Translations under genes and position numbers: made by a program
Part shown: positions 24,392 to 35,048 of the stretch, one piece after another
Layout: each line of letters opens with the position of its first letter
Numbering within the stretch: the stretch's first letter is position 1
Source: Miscanthus floridulus
Taxonomy: Eukaryota > Streptophyta > Magnoliopsida > Poales > Poaceae
Direction: 5' to 3'
Assembly: GCF_019320115.1 (NCBI RefSeq)
Contig: NC_089593.1
Location: 16,518,221 to 16,582,220 of the forward strand
DNA length: 64,000 nt
The notes under the pieces: model-generated
Told to the model about the DNA's origin: nothing
The model's input: only the letters and a program-made list of their open reading frames with translations
Database searches by the model: none

Positions 24392-24720
24392 CATGCCTTG
24401 TGGGCGCCGCGACTTCACCCCACGATCTGTCCTGCGTGCACCCCTGGGATCAGATTCGGACAGACTCTCCTCTGTGGTGAAGGATTGTGGTAAGAAGCTC
24501 TCAGGCTTGGAACCTTTCATCGACGTCGACGAGGCAAAGCAATTGGCCGAGGAGGCGGAACGGATGCGGTATCTGCGGGAGATGGCACGAGAGAAGAAAG
24601 AGGATGATCTACAGCAGATGCTGGAAGATAGCATCCTCGACTTCGATCCCAAGCAAGGGGGCGAGTACTACACCAGATTTACCTTCGCCGACCTCACAAA
24701 ATTCAATCTCGAGGAGGAGT
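24392..24720 (+). pseudogene. DUF6598 copy B, rest of exon 1
   Basis: Begins right after the ATC duplication. It reads MPCGRRDFTP, then LSGLEPFIDVDEAKQL, EAERMRYLREM, LDFDPKQGGEYYTR and DLTKFNLEEE, parallel to copy A exon 1. It ends in phase 1 at GAGT|GTAAGT. The internal ATG at 24393 could serve as a start today, but the original start is at 9983. Confidence 0.8.
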
Positions 24721-24736
24721 GTAAGTCTATCCTATC

Positions 24737-25275
24737 GGTTCAGTTCTGATCTGATCAATTCCCCTGCCTTGACCTTTAGTCATATCTACAGTATTGCTTA
24801 CATGATCAAAGTATTATACTATATTCTATGTTATTTGTGCTTTCAAATATTTTTTGTTTGTCTATTCGAGCAGAGGTCATCACTGTCCAAATTTCTATCT
24901 CTTGAATTCGAAATTGCAATTGTACTTCACCGTTTATACTATCTTGAACTATTAGTTTGAATCTTATATGACTAAAGGATTATGGTAACAGACTCTCCTC
25001 CGTGTTCAATTCTGATCAGATCAATTCCTCTGCTCTGCCCTACCCTACCCTGACCTTTAGTCATATCTACCGCATTGTTGGCCATGAACAATTACAAAAT
25101 TTTACACGGTCAGAGTATTATACTCCATTCTATGTTAGTTTGTGCTTTTAAATATATTTTGTTGATCTATTCTAGCGGAGGTCATCACTGTTGAGTTTTT
25201 GTCTTGGATTGGCAAGTGCATGTGCACTTCAACATTTATACTATCTTGAACGGTTAGCTTGAGTCTTATTTGTAT
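24737..25275 (+). repeat. tandem duplication inside intron 1 of DUF6598 copy B
   Basis: Two diverged copies, roughly 24737-24968 and 25008-25275. Shared landmarks in the same order are TTCTGATC.GATCAATTCC, GACCTTTAGTCATATCTAC, GTATTATACT, ATTCTATGTTA, GGTCATCACTG and TTTATACTATCTTGAAC. It partly explains why this intron (597 bp) is longer than copy A's (440 bp). Confidence 0.7.
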
Positions 25276-25317
25276 AGAGCCTATCTTGATTCTTTTATTT
25301 TACTTTTCACACCACAG

Positions 25318-25540
25318 TGCCCCTTGGTCCGATGAGATTTACTGATGTTGTCTACAAAAATAAGGACGACTATGAACTGTGTGAGGGAATAAACTTCTTC
25401 TCTCTGTGAGAATAACCACTTTGAATGTTGGCTTCCCCATCAATGTGTATGGCACTGTAATTGCCAGAGACAGTCTGGACAAGAGGTGTGTTTATCTCTT
25501 CAGCCGTGAGAGAGATCAATGCCAACTCATCAACTCTGAG
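25318..25540 (+). pseudogene. DUF6598 copy B, exon 2 with frameshift
   Basis: Bounded by a CACCACAG acceptor and a GAG|GTATGT donor. It is 223 bp against 221 bp in copy A. The difference is an extra CT in TCTCT at 25401-25405, which brings a TGA into frame at 25407-25409, just after GINFFSL. After the insertion the correct frame resumes (RITTLNVGFP, ARDSLDKRC, QLINSE). Confidence 0.8.
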
Positions 25541-26391
25541 GTATGTACATTGGGCCGATTGGCAGCACTATTCCTCTAAATGAAGAACTGCTTGTATTTA
25601 TTATGTGTTAGACAAGGATTGCAAAATTACACTGGCCTGCAATTGATTTCTATTGATCAATAAAGTAATCGCTAGTGGTTAGTTGGTCAATTACCTGTGT
25701 GATATTCATCCTCGTTTCTTGTTCTGAATTTATTTTTGGTGCTGAAAGTTGGAAATTTACACGCTACTGATCAATAATCCCCAGAATATTAGACAATCTG
25801 TATAGTTTTCAAATGTTACTAAATTGCAGATGTTCAGTATGGAGGGTAAACTTGTGATGTGTTAGTTTTCAAGTCTTTTTGGTTGGCACAATTAGCATCC
25901 CAAGGTCCATGAACAACCGGTAGAGAGAACTAGGTGATGCAACATCCTTTGTCTTATGGGATTCCACGAAATGTTTACACACTGATCCAATTGTTGTCCA
26001 ATAGAAGTACATTGCTGTTTCTAGGGTGTGGTGTGGATATTATATGGAACAGAATAAACCTAAAGTTAAACATTATTTTACAAAAATTTATGTGAACATA
26101 AGTATGTATAATATATTAATGAATTATATTTGAACCCTTTGGCATAATATTTGTTTCTTATATTAGGGAAATTATTTATCACATTTTATTATATCAACAC
26201 CATGCTTAATGGTACAACCATATGAACCTACAGCATCGTGATACCACATGTAAACTGATCATTAACTGTTTCATATGTGGTAGTAGTTTACATATGTTGG
26301 TTGGCTGTAATCATTCTATTTTGATTACAACATTATTGTATTCAGAGAAATATAACATAACACTTAACCTACAATGTAAACTTTTTCGTAG

Positions 26392-26983
26392 GATGAATCT
26401 TTGACCTTGACAGGTCCAAAACGAGTACTCAGCACTGATAGGTCCGAACTATGTTGAGATTGATTTGAAGATTAAGGATCATCAAGGGCAGGACAAAGAA
26501 CTCAGTAAAGGAATGCTATCGATCCGTGGCATAGAGCGTCGACGGTTGAAGCAATGTGTGCTTGAAAGTGACTCTTTTGCTACCAGGCTTAGCACTGTGA
26601 ATGTGCTGTACGGAGTTGTGAAAGATGCAGTGGAGGGTACTATTGCAATTGAAGTTCTACAAGGAGACTTTAATGGGAAAATCACTGCCCAGACCACCAG
26701 TATCCTGAACACCATTGTGCTTTACGATAGTCAAGTGGTTGGTGGCATGGCTGGTGATGGCACTGGAGCTATCAAGCTTATGCGATCCGTCGTATCTGTC
26801 TATATGAAGGATATGCTGATAATTGTTGCCGAAACCAGTGACGGTAAGTCTAAACAAACCATTGATTTTACTCCCAAGATCATCGGTAGAGAAGAGGAAG
26901 TTATGACTGTTGGTGTCACTAAGATGCGCATGAAGGTTGCGTGGTCGATAATGGACTTTTTAAGTGAGCTCTTTTCACCTTAA
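26392..26983 (+). pseudogene. DUF6598 copy B, exon 3 with frameshift
   Basis: Follows a TTTTTCGTAG acceptor. It starts DESLTLTGPKR as in copy A, then gains one base near 26430-26437, after which a TGA follows. The remaining frame is open from 26465 to a TAA at 26981 and carries the conserved GIERR, VKDAVEGTIAIEV, VLYDSQVVGG and VAWSIMDF blocks. Copy A stops directly after MDF; copy B reads seven residues further. Confidence 0.8.
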
Positions 26984-27804
26984 GGTTTGATGATGACAGG
27001 ATCTATATGACTCAGTGCAACATCAGAGTAGCGATGGTACGATCATTATTTATTGGACCCTATAAATAAGTAGTCCCTAACGTGTTGAGCCTGTTATGTT
27101 GAATGAACTATTGTGTAACTGCTTGGGCCTGTTGTGTTGAACTATTGGCTAAGATATTGTGCTTTCGCCGCGTTATATCATGAACATGTGTGATACTTCT
27201 GTGTTTCATCACTTGACTAAATTGTTCTTGTGGATTATTTGGTGTCAGGTGAGTTGCCATCCTTCAAATTCACGCTGTTGTGCAAACAGGCGCACCGAAT
27301 AAATCTGCCATGTCATAAATCTTTTGACAAAAGTGGTACAAAATTAAACTAGAATCTGTGAAAATGTTTCTAGTCTGTTACTCGATCGTCACAGTTGACA
27401 CAGAAACAATGGGAATCTAGGAACGGCAAGGCTAGCGCCCGGACGTCCGGCCCCATGCCCGCGTCTAGACACAGCTCCCATTCGACGCACCTGCCGCTCC
27501 CTATCCCGTCCCCCGCGCATCCGTTGCGTCCACGTAATACGAGAGCCCACCCACCGCGCAGGCATCACAATGCCGTGATGGCTCCCGTGCGATGGCGATG
27601 GCATAGTTGAGCAGGCCGTTAGTCGATCAGGAGCAGCGTGATGAGGACCCACTCTAGGGCCGCGTAAGCCAGCGCGTCCTTCGGTGGAACGCTGATGCCA
27701 CTGCTAGCTTACAGCCGACATCCCGACAAGTGCATCATTCGGTGGAGCGCTGCTGCTGCTCCCACGCTAGCTCTCTCTTCCTCGCTCGACCACCCGACAT
27801 CGAG
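26984..27804. other. 3' flank of DUF6598 copy B; no gene
   Basis: AT-rich probable 3' UTR to about 27250, then GC-rich sequence from 27420. Open frames here are short and on both strands; nothing recognised. Confidence 0.4.
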
Positions 27805-28085
27805 ATCTACTTTTGCAACATTCAGATGAAACAGTTGCAACATACGACTAAAACAGATGAAACATTGGAACATACACTTGCAACATAGTCATTATAACAT
27901 ATGCAACATCCAGTTAAAACAATTATAACATACGTTTGAAATAGATGAAACATTTTTAACAAACTCTTGCAACATACATCTGAAACACTTACAACATGTG
28001 CAACATCCCGTCTGCTTTTGCAACATCCATATGAAACAATTGCAACATACCTCTGAAAGTCTGAAACACTTGAAACATATATTTA
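27805..28085. repeat. degenerate short-unit tandem array (GCAACAT/TGAAACA)
   Basis: About a dozen degenerate units of roughly 20-24 bp alternating GCAACATnC and TGAAACA/AAAACA words, such as GCAACATACGACTAAAACAG. Probably part of a transposon's subterminal region; its ends were not identified. Confidence 0.5.
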
Positions 28086-30291
28086 CAACATAGGGTAGGT
28101 GAAGGTCGAGGCTGGTCAATTGTCGTCGTACTGGGATCCGGCGGCACACGAGCACCACCAGCACCAGCACCAGCGGCGGCGCGCGAGCACAACCACCACT
28201 AGCACCGTCCTTGGCTCGGCCGGGAAGGCAGCGTGCTACGAGAGGGAGCAGGTGGCGCGCGCCCGGAGCGAGGAGCGAGCGGTGCGGGTGGGGCGCGCGA
28301 CAGCGAGGAGCGAACGGCGCAAGTGAGGTGCGTGACGGGTGGGAGAAAAGCAAGCGAGCGAGTGGCACGGGATGAGGCACGCGGTGGGAGAAAGCAGCGA
28401 GACGGACTGAGGCACGGGGCGTCTGTTTGGCACGGACGCCCATGGCCAAGCATTATCGATCTAGGAAGTTGGAAATCTGAACATACAAGTGAGAGTGTGA
28501 GACAAAATTGCAATCCCTGCTCGCTGGGCCCCTTACATCCTGTGTTGATAAAAAAAGGAAAATTAGCTTGGGTTGGGCTGGCTTCAACCGTAGGTGAGTT
28601 GGGCTCCTAGTAACGCGTGGCAGAGCCAGAACCTCAATGTGCAGCTGATGGGCCGGTGTTACTCAAAATAAAAAAAGTTAATGGGCCGGTGGCTGATCAT
28701 GAGGCCAATGCGGAGAGATCGAACAAGAGGGGCCTAGGGGCATAAAAGTTCAGCCCAACAAAGCTGCCAGGGCCACCAGCCCACCACTACTAATACTACT
28801 AGGCAACAATCCATGATTGTTCCCAGCCCAGGAATGTAGCTTTCGGTGTATAGTACAACAGGATTCTTGTATCTTCATGTATCAAAATCAAATGCATGTA
28901 ATGTAGCAGCTGTACAGCCGTATCCTAGTTTTTTTTTAGAATTACACGTTGTGTGCATCGACAAATTACAAAACTGAATGGCGTTTGTGAGCAAAATTTG
29001 GTTTTTTAAGTAAAAAACGAAATGCTTGATTGTGTTCCTGAAAACTAGCTTTAGTAGTCCATCGGTATCAAGTATTTCTTCAAGTTTCAACGAACATTTA
29101 ATATCAACTTTAGTTAAAAAAAACTAGTGGTAAAAAATGTAGGGACATATCGTGACTGCCAAAAATGTGGGCCACTAAAATAATGGGTCCAGTACATATA
29201 TTATTTTATATTTTACATTTAATAAAAAATAAATTTGTAAAATTACTTTTACATACTAACAAAGTTAGGCCAACTAGGATCCACCCCACTTTATTTTTGA
29301 GATTAAGGAAAAAAAGAATACGATCCACAACTTAATTTAGCTGATGGACCGAACTGGTTCGACCCCAAAAGAGGCTCAACAAAGGTCATGGGGTCCTGCT
29401 CAACCGCAAGATTGCAACTTACATAAACCTATTCGTTGGGTCTGTCAAATACTCATTAGGTTTTCAGATATTCAGCTATTCTTGGTGTAAAAAAAAGTTT
29501 ACTGAATTAACTCACAAGAATTAAGCATCAGGATCATAGTGCAAGTTCATAATCTTTTTTATGGTTTTCTTGTAGATAAAATTTTAGAAAGGAGGGCATG
29601 TAGAAGTACTAAGGATTCAGGGACATCTATGTCATTCAAACACATCGTCCTTATTTGTTCTCTACATGTAGACTGCAGTAAGCTTGAGAAGTTTTATCAG
29701 ATTTGTCTAGGGATAGGGGTTTACTAATTGAAGAGTTTTGCTGCACCGGTTTCAGAGGGACGATAAGAATGGATCTCTTTTTGCTTAACCTTATATGTAG
29801 TATATTATCACCATGTTTGTGCTTATTGTACCAGTCATGAAAGAGTTTTGCTCCAAGTGTTTCGGATGAATGTTAAGATATATTATACCTTTTTTTTCTT
29901 ATGGAGATCATTTTGTCTGATGTTGTACCAGCAACAGTGGTAGAATAGCTCTCAATGTCTACTTTTGAATGCCTTTCAACATGCGCAAATATTTGGGTAG
30001 CATGTGACTGTCCCTTATATATGACCCCACAATGTAAGGGAAGAATGTTGTACCAAAATGTTAGACTCTTATACCCTGGATGTCTTACAGAAATATAATT
30101 TTCCGTACACCTATAAATTAGTATTTAAAGTGTTTTTAGCCTACAGAATGGAGCCTGCTTCAGACTTTTTGAGCTAAAAAATATTTGCACTTGAAACGAT
30201 GGGATTAGAATTACTATAACCTAAAATGCCTATCTTGTTGATATCACCTGATCCGTAGTTTCTATGCATTTTGTCTTAAGTTTGCATCTTC
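28086..30291. other. gene-free stretch
   Basis: GC-rich to about 28500 with overlapping open frames on both strands and no recognised protein, then AT-rich intergenic sequence. Nothing else supported. Confidence 0.4.
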
Positions 30292-30439
30292 GGGGACGGC
30301 TGAGCGCCGGAGGTGCCATGGACTACAGCAAGACGCCGCCTGCGCCCTGTGCGACCAGGAAGACGAGACAGCCGATCACCTACTCGCCTCATGCGTGTTC
30401 ACACGCGAGGTTTGGCATCGTCTCTTGGCGAGAGCCAGG

Positions 30440-31016
30440 GGGTGTTTGGTTCACGCACTAAATTTTAGTTCCTGTCGTATTAGATGTTTGATACTAATTT
30501 GGAGTATTAAATATAGACTAATTATAAAACTAACTACATAGATTGAGATTAATTTACGAGACAAATCTATTAAGCCTAATTAGTCCATGATTTGACAACG
30601 CGGCGCTACAGTAAATATGTGCTAATGATAGTTAATTGGGCTTAATAGATTCATCTCGTAAATTAGTCTCCGTTTATGTAATTAGTTTTATAATTAACTC
30701 ATATTTAGTCTTTCTAATTAATATCTAAACGTCTGATGTGATAGAACTAACAGCGTGTTTAGTTCCCACCCTAAAATCCAAAAAAGTGCTACAGTACCCA
30801 TCACATCGAATCTTGCGATACATGCATGGAGCATTAAATGTAGACGAAAAAAAACTAATTGCACAGTTTGGTTGGAAATTGCGAGATGAACGTTTTAAGC
30901 CTAATTAGTCCACGATTGAACACTATTTACCAAATAAAAACGAAAATGCTACAGTAGCCCAAATTTCCAAATTTGAACAACTAAACGCGCTCTCAACTTT
31001 AGTCCTCTGAACACCC
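30440..31016. mobile_element. MITE inserted in the LINE (outer)
   Basis: Starts GGGTGTTTGGTTC and ends TCTGAACACCC, interrupting the LINE frame. Terminal repeats of the form GGGTGTTTGG are common in grass MITEs of PIF/Harbinger or hAT origin. The class and exact target duplication were not settled. Confidence 0.6.
30752..30991. mobile_element. second MITE nested in the first
   Basis: About 240 bp bounded by AGCGTGTTTAGTT and AACTAAACGCGCT, inverted repeats with one mismatch. The sequence on either side (GAACTAA and CAACTTTAGTCC) belongs to the outer MITE. Confidence 0.6.
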
Positions 31017-31575
31017 CAACACCTGAGACCGAACGATGACTCCTCCCTGGCGGACTGGTGGCCGCAGGCACGGAGAGTTGTACCAGAGTCCTTCAGACGC
31101 GGCTTTGACTCCCTTGTACCGCTCGTCTCGTGGGAGGTCTGGAAGAAGCGCAGCAGGCGGACGTTCGACAACAACTTAAGACACCGGCTTTAAGTTCTTG
31201 CTCTAATCCATGAAGAGGCACTGCTATAGAACTAGTTTGTAGCAACGGCATCTTTTTTTTAGTAGAGGCGGCTCACTCTGCAGCTGCCCCTACAGTGTCC
31301 CTGCCGGGTCCCACGAGGCCAGCCGCCTCTACAAATGGCACAGGAGTAACGGCTAGTGATACAAGCCGCTCCTACAAATGGGTCGATTTATAGGAGCGGC
31401 TTAATCATCAGCCGCCCCTACAAATTAGATTTGCAGGGGTGGCTCAGTCACCAACCGCGCCTACAAATATTTTTGTATTTTTTTTAATATTAGATCTACA
31501 TATTTTTTTAAATTTATATATAAATGTATTAAAAACAATTTGCTATATTTGCCCCTACACATAAAAAATAACTTG

Positions 31576-31578
<3 letters not shown>

Positions 31579-31627
<49 letters not shown>
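31579..31627. repeat. (AT)n microsatellite
   Basis: About 24 AT dinucleotides inside the CACTA left arm. Confidence 0.9.
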
Positions 31628-31629
<2 letters not shown>

Positions 31630-32810
31630 AAATGATACATTTTCTTTTTTAAAAAGTAAAAATTATATTTAAAAATTGAAAATTTGAATTTGTGAACTTT
31701 GAATTCATTTTAAGACAGAAAATGACCTAAAATGAAAATATTGTAAACATCAAAGTTGTAAAACTCATCAAGATTTATAACTTTTATTCTGATCTTATTT
31801 TCATGTGACTTAGTTTGAAAAGTTTAAATTTTGAATTTCATAAAATGGCAACTTCAAACAATGTTTTCAAAGAGTAAACAATTTCAGATGGAGAAGTTGT
31901 GAATATAAAAGTTATATAACTCATCAAGATCTAAAACTTTTATTTTGGTCATTTGTTCATCGAACAAAGTTTTCAAATAGTTTATGAAACCATATGATTG
32001 AGATGTAAAATTTGTGAATAATGTTCCTATCACTTTGTCAGAAGAACAAATGACCAAAATAAAAGTTTTTGATCTTGATGAGTTATACAACTTTTATATT
32101 CATGATTTTTCCAGCTGAAATCATATACTATTCCAAAATGTTGTTTGAATTTATTATTTTTAAAAATTCAAATTTTGAATCATTCAAACAAGTCACATGA
32201 CAAGATGACCAAAATAAAAGTTGTAGATCTCGATGAGTTCTATAACTTTTATATTCATGAAATTTTTAGCTTAAATCATTTGGTATTTCAAAATCCGGTT
32301 TAAAGTTGTAAATTTTTTAAATTCAAAATTTGAATTGTGAAAACTTTGTCACATGAAAAGATGACCAAAATAAAAGTTGTACATCTTAATGAGTTATACA
32401 ACTTTGATGTTTACAACATTTTTAGTTGAGGTCATTTAGTGTCCTAAAATTATATTGGAAATTTCGAAATTCAAATTTTCAAAATTTTAAATATGTTTTT
32501 AAGAAAAAAAATAGAATTATATATATACATATCAGCAATTTGTTTTAATTGTTTTAATATATATTTCACATATATAGAGTAATCCAAATAATTTTATATA
32601 TAAAATATAGACTTAATAATTTATATAAATGGAAATATCTTTTTAGGGGCGGCTTAATCAGAAACTGCCCCTACTAATTGATTTCTAGGGGCGGCTCATG
32701 TTTTAAGCCGCCCCTACAAATCGTCCTGAGTATATAAGCACGGGCGCTCGGGGGCCGAAATCAACTAAGTCTTGGGCGCTCCCCCCCCCTCGACGCCGCC
32801 GCCTCCCGGC

Positions 32811-33060
32811 CGCCTCCCCCTCTCCACACCCCCGAGCCGCACCTCGACACCAGCGGGCCGCCACGCTGCCGCCACATCTTCTCGGCGACTAGGGTTTAAG
32901 ATCGAGTCCCCGGTCAGCCGACCCACCACGCCCCGCCACCGCCTCCCTATTGTCTCCCCCTCTCCGTACCCTCGAGCCACACCTTGACACCCCCGGGCCG
33001 CCACGACGCCGCCACATCTCCACGGCGGCTAGGGTTTGAGATCGAGCCCCCGACTGGCCG
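32811..33060. repeat. two ~140-bp tandem copies in CACTA leader
   Basis: Copies offset by 140 bp share TCTCCCCCTCTCC, CGAGCC.CACCT.GACACC, GGGCCGCCACG.TGCCGCCACAT-type words and CTAGGGTTT.AGATCGAG. A shorter roughly 60-bp duplication follows at 33105-33230. Confidence 0.7.
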
Positions 33061-33762
33061 ACCCACCGCTGCAGCCGCCGCCTCTATGCCCTACCTCCGT
33101 CGTGCCCCGGCGGCTCTAGTGTCCGTGCGCGCTACCCCGACGGGCCTACACTGGTGGCCGTGTCCTTCGGCGGCTCTAGTGTTTGCGCACGCTACCCCGG
33201 TGGGCCTACACTAGTGGCCGTGTCCTCCGGCGTCCACGCCCCCTCACCAGCGGCTTGCCCTAGTGTGCTCCATCGTCGGCGCCCCTTCCCCAGCGGGCTT
33301 GCCCCGGTGGCCATGCATCCGACGTGCGCGTGCACCACCGTCCCGTGCCCACCACCCCTTTCTTTGTCTAGGTCTTCTGCAGGTATCCCCTACCCCTTCT
33401 CCTCCATTCCTGCTCCACTAGTGCTTTCTGATGTGAATGTGGAATTAAGCTTAGTGATGCTCACTAATTGTGGTTACACACATGGAATTTATATAACAGG
33501 AATGCTAACTTCATATATAATTCTAATGTGTCTAGTGTTGTCCTTCAACTAGTTTGCAATGCTACTTTTATATAACAGTAATAGATGAATGTCTTAAGTC
33601 ATGTAATGTTCCTTTGCTTACTCTAATCATAAGTAGCTGGGTAATAGTGGTTTATCATCCTTATAATTAGCTACTCATGCATAGTCTTGTTAGTAGAATA
33701 AGTGAAGCACTTGATTACACTTGAATGTTGAAATGGCTGCATGAACAGTTCCTGTTAAGTGG

Positions 33763-34220
33763 CTAACTTCCATATATTGCTTATCTTAGAATTTCAAGAT
33801 TTTAGGCCTGCTAATTTAAGAGTTATAGATTTTGCAAGTTCTCAGTCAGTTTCCATTTTACTTTCTGTATAGATCTGATTGATGATGCTTTTCATCATGC
33901 TAATCATGTTTATATGAATATGTTGTATACAAAAGTTGTAGCTAACTTCCATGTATGGCTTGTACTAGAATTTCATGATTTTAGGCTTGCTAATTTAAGA
34001 GTTATAGATTTTGCATGTTCCAAGTCAGTTTCTATTTTATTTTCTATACAGATCTGATTGATGATGCTTTTCATCATGCTAATCATGTTTTCTGTGAATA
34101 TGTTGTATACAAAAGTTGTAGCTAACTTCCATGTATTGCTTGTCCTACAATTTCATGATTTTAGGCCTTCTAATTTAAGAGTTATAGATTTTACAAGTTC
34201 CCAGTCAGTTTATATATGCT
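33763..34220. repeat. ~180-bp tandem repeat, two and a half copies
   Basis: Unit begins CTAACTTCCAT and includes TTTAGGC.TGCTAATTTAAG, CAGATCTGATTGATGATG and TATACAAAAGTTGTAG; starts at 33763, 33942 and 34122. Within the CACTA element upstream of its gene. Confidence 0.85.
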
Positions 34221-34243
34221 CCTTTTGATAGGCAGCAACTGCT

Positions 34244-34500
34244 TTGTTGAGCCTCCTCTCCTACTTCTACTACTCTCCTCTCCTCTCCTACTACACTTCT
34301 ACTATTAATCTCCTCTCCTCTCCTACTACTCCTACTTCTACTACTACTCTCCTCTCCTCTCCTACTACTCCTACTTCTACTACTACTCTCCTCTCCTCTC
34401 CTACTACTCCTACTTCTACTATTTCTACCACTACTCTCCTCTCCTACTACTTCTACTCCTACTACTACTCCTACACCTCCTCCTCCTACTACTACCCTAC
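34244..34500. repeat. pyrimidine-rich minisatellite (CTCCTCT / CTACTAC)
   Basis: Repeated CTCCTCTCCTACTACTCC and ACTTCTACTACTA blocks, a strand-asymmetric polypyrimidine tract. Open frames over it (Ser/Arg or Tyr/Ser/Thr runs) are meaningless. Confidence 0.85.
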
Positions 34501-35048
34501 TAATATTACTGTGTTTATATATGCTCACTGTTTTTGTTTGGCCTCCTCACCTCTCCTCTACTACTACTTCTACTTCACCTACTCCTCTATGTTTGGTAGC
34601 AGCTGCTATTTTTTTTGGGAACAAGTAGCTGCTTTTTTTTTGGCAAACTTTCATCTCATCTCCTTTGTTTTGCCAATGATGAAATTGTCCAACTCTAGAA
34701 ATTGTCTGGAATATGAGCTGATGATCGTGAACTTGTGAGGAACTTGGCATCATTACCCGTCGCCCCTACTGTCTTTTTCTATATGCTCACTATGTTTATG
34801 ATGCCTTTATGCTACAAGTTCTTGATTAAATGATGTTTGACATGTTTTTGCGGCCTCTACCACTACTACTACTATCACGACCTTGTCTTTTATGATGCCA
34901 TGATGCTCCAAGTTCTGGATCAAATGATAATTGACATGTTTCCGAGGCATCTACTACTGCTACTACTCGTTTTTTATCTATTATTGTTTTTAGATCTTCT
35001 AGCATATCTAAAGTCAACTTTCTTGGTTCTATTAGAACAAAACGCAAA

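Larger units (their letters stand above)
9983..26983 (+). pseudogene. DUF6598-family gene, copy B, disrupted by a CACTA element
   Basis: Second copy of the gene at 2821-4871, in opposite orientation. Pieces: exon 1 start 9983-10002, exon 1 remainder 24392-24720, exon 2 25318-25540, exon 3 26392-26983. Introns share clear sequence similarity with copy A, so this is a paralogue and not a retrocopy. Three lesions are visible: a 14.4-kb transposon in exon 1, a 2-base insertion in exon 2, and a 1-base insertion in exon 3. Any one of these should abolish a full-length product. Residual open frames (24393-24749, 26465-26983) could still be mistaken for genes. Confidence 0.85.

Noticed and set aside
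34205..34738. Ser/Arg-rich and Tyr/Thr-rich open frames
   Set aside because: Both derive from the CTCCTCT/CTACTAC minisatellite.
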